DNA from: Pedobacter kyonggii
GTDB taxonomy: Bacteria; Bacteroidota; Bacteroidia; Sphingobacteriales; Sphingobacteriaceae
Length of the DNA stretch: 64,000 nt
NCBI RefSeq assembly: GCF_004310665.1
Contig: NZ_SIXF01000003.1
Span: 63,087-127,086, forward strand
Reading direction: 5' to 3'
The position numbers and the translations under genes were made by a program. The notes beneath the pieces are model-generated. The model was given only the letters and a program-made list of their open reading frames with translations. It was not told the origin of the DNA and did no database searches. The first letter of the stretch is position 1, and the number at the start of each line of letters is the position of its first letter. Of this stretch, positions 59,386-64,000 are shown piece after piece.

Positions 59386-59525
59386 CATGTCTCAAAAGAT
59401 ATTAGTTCAAAAAAAATATTGATAAATTAACAGGTTATAGGAACTTAAAGACTAAAGCAAGAAATTACGATTTTGTTGTTCAGGTCATACAATCTTATCA
59501 TCCTAAAATCCTAAAAATCTTAATC

Positions 59526-60194
59526 ATGGATAATAGAGTAAAAAAAGCACTAAGTGCAGCCATTAACAAGTATGCTGAGGTTTCAGCTACCAATGTAGAC
59601 GGTTTTGAAACAGAGTTATTAGCTGCTTTTGAGCTTGATGTTAACTTTTTAGATAAAGCTACCGCTTTTGATGCGGTTTTCGATTCTCACCCTAAATTTG
59701 AAGAATTACGCGAAGTATTTTTCGATTTATTAATGGTGAATTTCTTCAGCAGTGATGTACAGAAACTGGAAGACGACTATTTAGAAAGTGATGAGTGGGC
59801 AAATATCGAAGAAGAAACCATTGACAGAGGAACCGAACTCTTAAATCTTTTGCTTTACATTAAAGAGTGTAAGGATGAAGATTTGGATCCAGAATTGGGC
59901 GATTTCTTAAAAGAATTTTTGTTGGTAGAAGACGATGAATTTCAGGATGAATTCGAAATTTATGAAGAATTGATCAGCAACCAGCAGTTGGCAGAAACGA
60001 GCGTAGAAGAAATCTGCAAAACAGCAGCCAAGCTAAATATCAGTGAAGAAATGCAAGAATTATTTGTACCTTTTATGGTATTTTTCCTTGACGTTGAGGG
60101 AAGTGCCGAAACAACGAAAGAAATAATTCAGTTTAGCAGTAACAAATCGTTCGATTCTGCTACTTATATATTAATCACAACAATTAATAATTAA
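59526..60194 (+). CDS. Acidic hypothetical protein
   Basis: 222 residues, strongly acidic and helical with many Asp/Glu runs ('EEETIDRGTELLNLLLYIKECKDEDLDPELGDFLKEFLL'). No known domain recognised and no signal sequence, so cytoplasmic. 16 bases from the following DUF4199 gene, likely cotranscribed. Conserved-looking but functionally blank. Confidence 0.62.
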   Translation: MDNRVKKALSAAINKYAEVSATNVDGFETELLAAFELDVNFLDKATAFDAVFDSHPKFEELREVFFDLLMVNFFSSDVQKLEDDYLESDEWANIEEETIDRGTELLNLLLYIKECKDEDLDPELGDFLKEFLLVEDDEFQDEFEIYEELISNQQLAETSVEEICKTAAKLNISEEMQELFVPFMVFFLDVEGSAETTKEIIQFSSNKSFDSATYILITTINN

Positions 60195-60210
60195 ACTAAA
60201 ATTTAAAATT

Positions 60211-60780
60211 ATGGACAAAAGTGCTCTTATTTCCAAATTAGCTATTAAAAATGGATTAATGCTTGCTGCGGTTTCGATAATTATATCGTTAACCTTGCAT
60301 TTTATAGACCCGGTATTAATTTACACCAGTTTTGCGACCCAGATAGGTATATTTGTTTTATTCATCGTACTGTTAGTAGTGGTGGGAATAAACATCCGTA
60401 AAGAAATAGGTGGGTTTTGGACATTTGGAGAGGCCTTTAAAGCTTATTTAATCATCTCCCTTATTTTAGCCTTAACTGCAACTCTTTATAATGTGATACT
60501 AGTGAAATTTATTGATCCAGATCTTCCACAAAGAGCTGCTGCTGCTATCGAGGAGGCACAGAGAGCTATGATGGAAAAATTCGGAATGGCTAGCGAGCAA
60601 ATTGATGAGGCGATAGCTAAAGGTGGCAATATGCAAGAGAAGCTTGAACCTACTTTTAAAAACATCTTTACAAGCTTTGGAGTTTCACTTGCACTGTATG
60701 GGGTACTTTCTTTAATCCTTTCAGCTATCTTAAAGAAAAAACAACCAGTTACATTCGATTCGTTTCCAAAGGAAGGTTAA
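60211..60780 (+). CDS. DUF4199 membrane protein
   Basis: 189 residues. Hydrophobic helices at about 15-35, 38-60, 75-97 and 150-170 with an amphipathic helix between ('AAAIEEAQRAMMEKFGMASEQIDEAIAKGGNMQ'). 'ISKLAIKNGLMLAAVSIIISLTLHFIDP' and 'GGFWTFGEAFKAYLIISLILALTATLYNVIL' fit DUF4199. Function unknown; often beside glycosyltransferases in this group, as here. Confidence 0.78.
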   Translation: MDKSALISKLAIKNGLMLAAVSIIISLTLHFIDPVLIYTSFATQIGIFVLFIVLLVVVGINIRKEIGGFWTFGEAFKAYLIISLILALTATLYNVILVKFIDPDLPQRAAAAIEEAQRAMMEKFGMASEQIDEAIAKGGNMQEKLEPTFKNIFTSFGVSLALYGVLSLILSAILKKKQPVTFDSFPKEG

Positions 60781-60799
60781 TTTCTTTTATAAAATTTTG

Positions 60800-60845
60800 A
60801 ACGTGCAGGTTTTATCATTTAATTTGATGAAATTTGCACGTTTTT
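60800..60845 (+). terminator. Intrinsic terminator after DUF4199 gene
   Basis: Arms aacgtgca / tgcacgtt with a long loop, followed by TTTTT. Confidence 0.8.
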
Positions 60846-60851
60846 AATAAT

Positions 60852-60938
60852 GCGTCATTGCGAAAGAAGCGTTGGAAATACGTAGGGGTGTGGCAATCTT
60901 TCAAATAGATTGCTTCGTCGTTCCTTCTCGCAATGACG
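60852..60938. repeat. gtcattgcga-type inverted repeat
   Basis: 'cgtcattgcgaaagaagcg' and its partner ending 'cttctcgcaatgacg' at 60908-60938, around a 'gtggcaatcttt' segment. Same family as 40320-40402. Confidence 0.75.
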
Positions 60939-60951
60939 ATAATACTCAAAA

Positions 60952-61902
60952 ATGGATATATCAGTTGTAGTGCCCTTATTTAATGAAGACGAATCTTTGC
61001 CAGAATTAACGGCATGGATTGATAAAGTGATGATCGATAATAACTTCAGCTATGAAATTATTTTGGTTGATGATGGTAGTACCGATAGATCGTGGGAGGT
61101 GATTGAAGAATTAAGATTTCAAAACCCTGCCATTAAAGGCATTAAGTTTAGAAGAAACTACGGTAAATCTGCAGCCTTAAATGTTGGTTTCGAAGCTACT
61201 CAGGGCGATGTGGTCATTACCATGGATGCCGATCTGCAGGATAGTCCTGACGAAATTCCTGAATTATACCGCCGCATTAAAGAAGAAAAACTCGATATTA
61301 TTTCGGGCTGGAAGAAGAAACGTTACGATCCGATTACTAAAACTATCCCTACAAAATTATTCAATGCCGCTACCCGTAAAATGAGCGGTATAGAGCTGAA
61401 CGATTTTAACTGTGGCTTAAAAGCTTACCGTAGCGATGTGATCAAAACCATCGAAGTTTACGGCGAAATGCACCGTTATATCCCGGTAATTGCCAAATGG
61501 GCCGGATTTAGTAAAATAGCCGAGCAGGTGGTAGAACACCGTGCCCGTAAATATGGAACGACAAAATTTGGTTTCAGCAGGTTTATAAACGGCTTTTTAG
61601 ATTTACTCTCTATTTTCTTTGTGGGTAAATTCGGTAAACGCCCAATGCACTTTTTTGGTTCGTTAGGTGTTTTAAGCTTCTTTATTGGTATAATCATGGC
61701 ACTCTACATATTATTCGAAAAGAAATATTTGATATGGCAGGGCTTAGCCTATCGCGATGTAACCGATCAACCATTGTTTTATTTATCACTGGTTGCCATT
61801 GTTGTTGGTTCTCAGATGTTCCTGGCAGGTTTTATTGCAGAACTCTTATCGCGTAACGCACCAGAAAGAAACCAATATTTGATAGAAAAGGAATTAAGGT
61901 AG
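60952..61902 (+). CDS. Glycosyltransferase family 2 (DPM1/GtrB-like)
   Basis: 316 residues. GT-A core 'ISVVVPLFNEDESLPEL', 'ILVDDGSTDRSWEVIEEL', 'GKSAALNVGFEATQGDVVITMDADLQDSPDEIPEL' (DxD region), and 'NCGLKAYRSDV'. Two C-terminal membrane helices ('FFGSLGVLSFFIGIIMALYIL', 'LFYLSLVAIVVGSQMFLAGF') make it a polyprenyl-phosphate sugar transferase of the GtrB/DPM1 class. Followed by another GT2. Confidence 0.88.
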   Translation: MDISVVVPLFNEDESLPELTAWIDKVMIDNNFSYEIILVDDGSTDRSWEVIEELRFQNPAIKGIKFRRNYGKSAALNVGFEATQGDVVITMDADLQDSPDEIPELYRRIKEEKLDIISGWKKKRYDPITKTIPTKLFNAATRKMSGIELNDFNCGLKAYRSDVIKTIEVYGEMHRYIPVIAKWAGFSKIAEQVVEHRARKYGTTKFGFSRFINGFLDLLSIFFVGKFGKRPMHFFGSLGVLSFFIGIIMALYILFEKKYLIWQGLAYRDVTDQPLFYLSLVAIVVGSQMFLAGFIAELLSRNAPERNQYLIEKELR

Positions 61903-61975
61903 AAGGTTAGAAGGCGGAAGGTTTTATCCGCCTAATCCCTCAACCTTTAACCCCCTCAACCCTCAACCTCAAAAA
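61901..61975. repeat. Heptad repeat hairpin
   Basis: Heptads agaaggt, tagaagg, cggaagg, then an inverted cctcaac, ctttaac, accctca set between the two GT2 genes. Confidence 0.6.
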
Positions 61976-62944
61976 ATGTTTTTCTCCATCATCATTCCAC
62001 TTTACAATCGTCCTCAAGAAATTGACGAACTTTTAAACACCCTAACCAAGCAGACTTATTTGCAGTTTGAAGTTTTGGTTATTGAAGATGGTTCGAAAAA
62101 CGATGCAAAGGCAATTGTTGCTTCTTATGCAGATAAACTGGACATTAAATATTACTTTAAAGAAAATGCCGGACAGGGTTTTGCCCGTAATTTTGGTTTC
62201 GAAAAGGCCACAGGCGATTACTTTGTTGTTTTCGATTCAGATTGTTTAATTCCTGCAAACTACCTCGAAACGGTTAAAAACTATTTGTATGAGCATCATT
62301 TAGATGCCTATGGCGGTCCGGATGCCGCACATGATAGTTTCACGCCTGTGCAAAAAGCAATTAGTTATGCCATGACATCGCCTTTCACCACTGGTGGCAT
62401 CCGCGGAAACAAGCAGCACGTAGGCCAATTTCACCCACGCAGTTTTAACATGGGTGTTTCCCGTCAGGCCTGGGAGAAGGTAGGTGGTTTTATCCTGACC
62501 CGATTGGGCGAAGATATCGAATATAGTATCCGTATCCACGAAAACGGTTTTAAAATCGGATTGATTCCAGATGCAAAGGTTTACCATAAACGCCGGACGA
62601 GCTTTGGTCAGTTTTACAAACAGTTACACTTTTTTGGCAGGGCAAGGATTAATATTTACAAACATTTCCCAAAAGAATTAAAACTTGTACATTTTTTTCC
62701 AGCGTTGTTTACATTGGGTTTTGGTTTCACCATTTTGTGTAACTTTATATATCCTCCATTGGCATATGTTTGTAACTTCTTCTTATTGATTTACTTTATG
62801 TTGATATTTTTTCATTCATGGTCTGTAAATAAATCGTTAAAAGTTGCATTTTTGAGCATTATATCTTCATTTATCCAATTAACTGCTTATGGTTTAGGAT
62901 TTATACAGGATTTATTTAAACGAGTGGTATTCAAACAACAATGA
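61976..62944 (+). CDS. Glycosyltransferase family 2
   Basis: 322 residues. 'FSIIIPLYNRPQEIDELLNTLTKQTYLQFEVLVIEDGS', 'NAGQGFARNFGFEKATGDYFVVFDSDCLIP' (DxD), 'QHVGQFHPRSFNMGVSRQAWEKVGGF', 'LGEDIEYSIRIHENGFKIGLIPDAKVYHKRRTSF'. C-terminal hydrophobic helices anchor it. Likely adds a sugar in surface glycan synthesis. Stop overlaps the next gene by four bases (ATGA), so cotranscribed. Confidence 0.87.
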   Translation: MFFSIIIPLYNRPQEIDELLNTLTKQTYLQFEVLVIEDGSKNDAKAIVASYADKLDIKYYFKENAGQGFARNFGFEKATGDYFVVFDSDCLIPANYLETVKNYLYEHHLDAYGGPDAAHDSFTPVQKAISYAMTSPFTTGGIRGNKQHVGQFHPRSFNMGVSRQAWEKVGGFILTRLGEDIEYSIRIHENGFKIGLIPDAKVYHKRRTSFGQFYKQLHFFGRARINIYKHFPKELKLVHFFPALFTLGFGFTILCNFIYPPLAYVCNFFLLIYFMLIFFHSWSVNKSLKVAFLSIISSFIQLTAYGLGFIQDLFKRVVFKQQ

Positions 62945-63729
62945 TAAATTATCTAAAAGAAAGTACGTTCGCCGTTAATGATGTAATTCAAAAGGCATGG
63001 AGCATTACCAAGAAACACTATTTCTCGATTGCTACGCTATGTTTTTTGATGTTTATCACCGCAAGCGCATCAAGCTTAATGGCCTTTTTTATTAAAGATG
63101 TAAGCAAGGCCTTGAGTGTAATCATGGTGATTATTTTTGTGCTGCTTTATTTTACCATTAATCTTTCGCTGTTTAAATACATTTTTCATTTAATGGACGA
63201 TGAAGAAAACGATGTGAAAATTGTAGATACCCTTCCAACCAGGCAACAGATTATCCGGTTCTTGGTAGCTACCCTTTATTTTGTGGGTTGTATTCTTGGT
63301 GTTTATCTGGTCGTAATTTTGGTTGCCTTTCCTTTTATTTATACTGGGATTAATGTGACAATTGTTAAAAATGTGGCCATTTCAGTTGGCATTATTGCTA
63401 TTTTTATCACTTGGTTAAGAATTTCGTTTTTCCCGTTTTTTATTATTGATAAAGGTGTAACGCCATTTGATTCGATTAAATTGAGTTTAGCTACCACTAA
63501 AGGAAATTTCACTAAGATTTTATTGTTATTGGTGGTTTTAGGAGGTGGGTACCTAATCTACCTGTTGCTAAACTACCTGCAATGGCCATTGGTGGCTTTT
63601 ATTGTAAATATTTTAAGTTCATTTATCATCGTTCCACTTTCGAGTGTAGCACTAACTGTTGCATACCGCAAAATTTCAAGCGAGTATAAAGGCGATGAGC
63701 ATCCAGATATTTTGCATAATATCGTTTAA
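62941..63729 (+). CDS. Multi-pass membrane protein, unknown
   Basis: 262 residues with six hydrophobic helices and a final basic/acidic tail. The middle helix bundle ('FLVATLYFVGCILGVYLVVILVAFPFIYTGINV') and 'FPFFIIDKGVTPFDSIKLSLATTKGNFTK' suggest a conserved uncharacterised Bacteroidota family. The TAA stop is the outer end of a G/C-rich inverted-arm element. Confidence 0.68.
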   Translation: MINYLKESTFAVNDVIQKAWSITKKHYFSIATLCFLMFITASASSLMAFFIKDVSKALSVIMVIIFVLLYFTINLSLFKYIFHLMDDEENDVKIVDTLPTRQQIIRFLVATLYFVGCILGVYLVVILVAFPFIYTGINVTIVKNVAISVGIIAIFITWLRISFFPFFIIDKGVTPFDSIKLSLATTKGNFTKILLLLVVLGGGYLIYLLLNYLQWPLVAFIVNILSSFIIVPLSSVALTVAYRKISSEYKGDEHPDILHNIV

Positions 63730-63830
63730 CCCCCCAGCCCCTGAAGGGGAGTTAAAAATCAGATTAAAATTTATGGAAAAAGAAAAGAACGGTAGAAAGG
63801 AAAAGTCCCCTTCAGGGGGTTGGGGGCTTA
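63727..63830. mobile_element. 104-bp inverted-arm element before the GH3 gene
   Basis: Arms 63727-63754 (begins with the previous gene's TAA stop) and 63803-63830 (in the GH3 coding sequence). The interior supplies ATG 63773. Same form as the elements inside the his operon. Confidence 0.7.
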
Positions 63831-64000
63831 AAGCAGCATTAAGTAAACCATTTGCGGCATTTGCAGTTTGGCAGATTAACAAATGGAAAAATAATGCCGT
63901 AAATGCTCAGCATAATATCCTGAAAAAGCTGATTGATGAGGCTAAAAATACTGCATTTGGAAAAGATCATCATTTCGCTGAGATTAAAACCTATGCTGAT
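63773..64000 (+). CDS. GH3-family adenylating enzyme, N-terminal part (cut by window)
   Basis: 76 codons to the window end. After 'MEKEKNGRKEKSPSGGWG' comes the usual start of GH3 auxin-responsive-promoter family proteins in Bacteroidota ('LKAALSKPFAAFAVWQINKWKNNAVNAQHNILKKLIDEAKNTAFGKDHHF'). These adenylate carboxylates and join them to amino acids. Residues 12-18 (SPSGGWG) come from an inserted G-rich arm, so the native start was probably just before 'GLKAALSKPF'. Confidence 0.85.
   Translation, partial: MEKEKNGRKEKSPSGGWGLKAALSKPFAAFAVWQINKWKNNAVNAQHNILKKLIDEAKNTAFGKDHHFAEIKTYAD

Noticed and set aside
1-64000. tRNA, rRNA or classical transposase genes
   Set aside because: None seen by eye on either strand; absence is not certain for tRNAs without a covariance search.

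Overview
This window is a chromosomal segment of a Bacteroidota bacterium, most likely family Sphingobacteriaceae (Pedobacter or a close relative). The evidence is a gliding-motility protein GldC, a type B T9SS sorting domain, Bacteroidota-type -7 promoter boxes (TAnnTTTG), DUF3810 and DUF4199 family proteins, low GC with AT-rich intergenic DNA, and protein sequences typical of that group. I see no rRNA, tRNA, CRISPR array, prophage or classical insertion sequence.

Layout. 1-9.5 kb: 5' part of an Hsp70 (HscA-like), a glycosyltransferase, MiaE, DUF3810 with a YoeB-type toxin-antitoxin pair, dihydroorotase, a DEAD-box helicase, GldC, small membrane proteins and a cupin. 9.5-23.5 kb: an O6-alkylguanine methyltransferase and two cytochrome c maturation clusters (ccmBCD; ccmE-ccmF), separated by glutamate dehydrogenase, a repeat-rich gap and a three-gene cell-envelope operon; then ferredoxin and IscX. 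23.5-39.6 kb: KdsC-like phosphatase, Maf, Ppx, DUF72, DnaJ-GrpE, FtsE, a T9SS-secreted protein, acyl-CoA reductase, a 7Fe/8Fe-type ferredoxin, a universal stress protein, an NlpC/P60 hydrolase and three paralogs sharing a four-Cys domain. 39.7-47.8 kb: a complete his operon (hisG-D-C-B-H-A-F-IE, minus strand) preceded by a histidine-rich leader peptide and an attenuator-like terminator. 47.9-55.6 kb: an L,D-transpeptidase and an NrtR-controlled NAD/ADP-ribose operon. 55.6-64 kb: a BatA-type protein, a catalytically dead dihydroorotase paralog, DUF4199, two GT2 enzymes, a membrane protein and the start of a GH3-family adenylating enzyme.

Three things stand out. First, a family of short elements bounded by inverted G/C-rich arms sits exactly between the stop codon of one gene and the start of the next. 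One copy carries a DUF559 nuclease gene fused in frame to hisF. Two small copies without a gene give HisH and the GH3 protein new N-termini. Second, the NrtR operon combines a short Prs-like enzyme, a NAMPT-like enzyme, a macro domain, a KptA/Tpt1 RNA 2'-phosphotransferase, DUF4291 and an ADP-ribosylation-linked small protein. This is consistent with rebuilding NAD+ from ADP-ribose, and three matching palindromic operators lie in its control regions. Third, intergenic DNA is full of degenerate 7-bp-period repeats, some of which run into the 3' ends of genes and encode their C-terminal tails.

Positions and motifs were read by eye from the sequence. Family names come from recognition of motifs and general family knowledge, without database searches.
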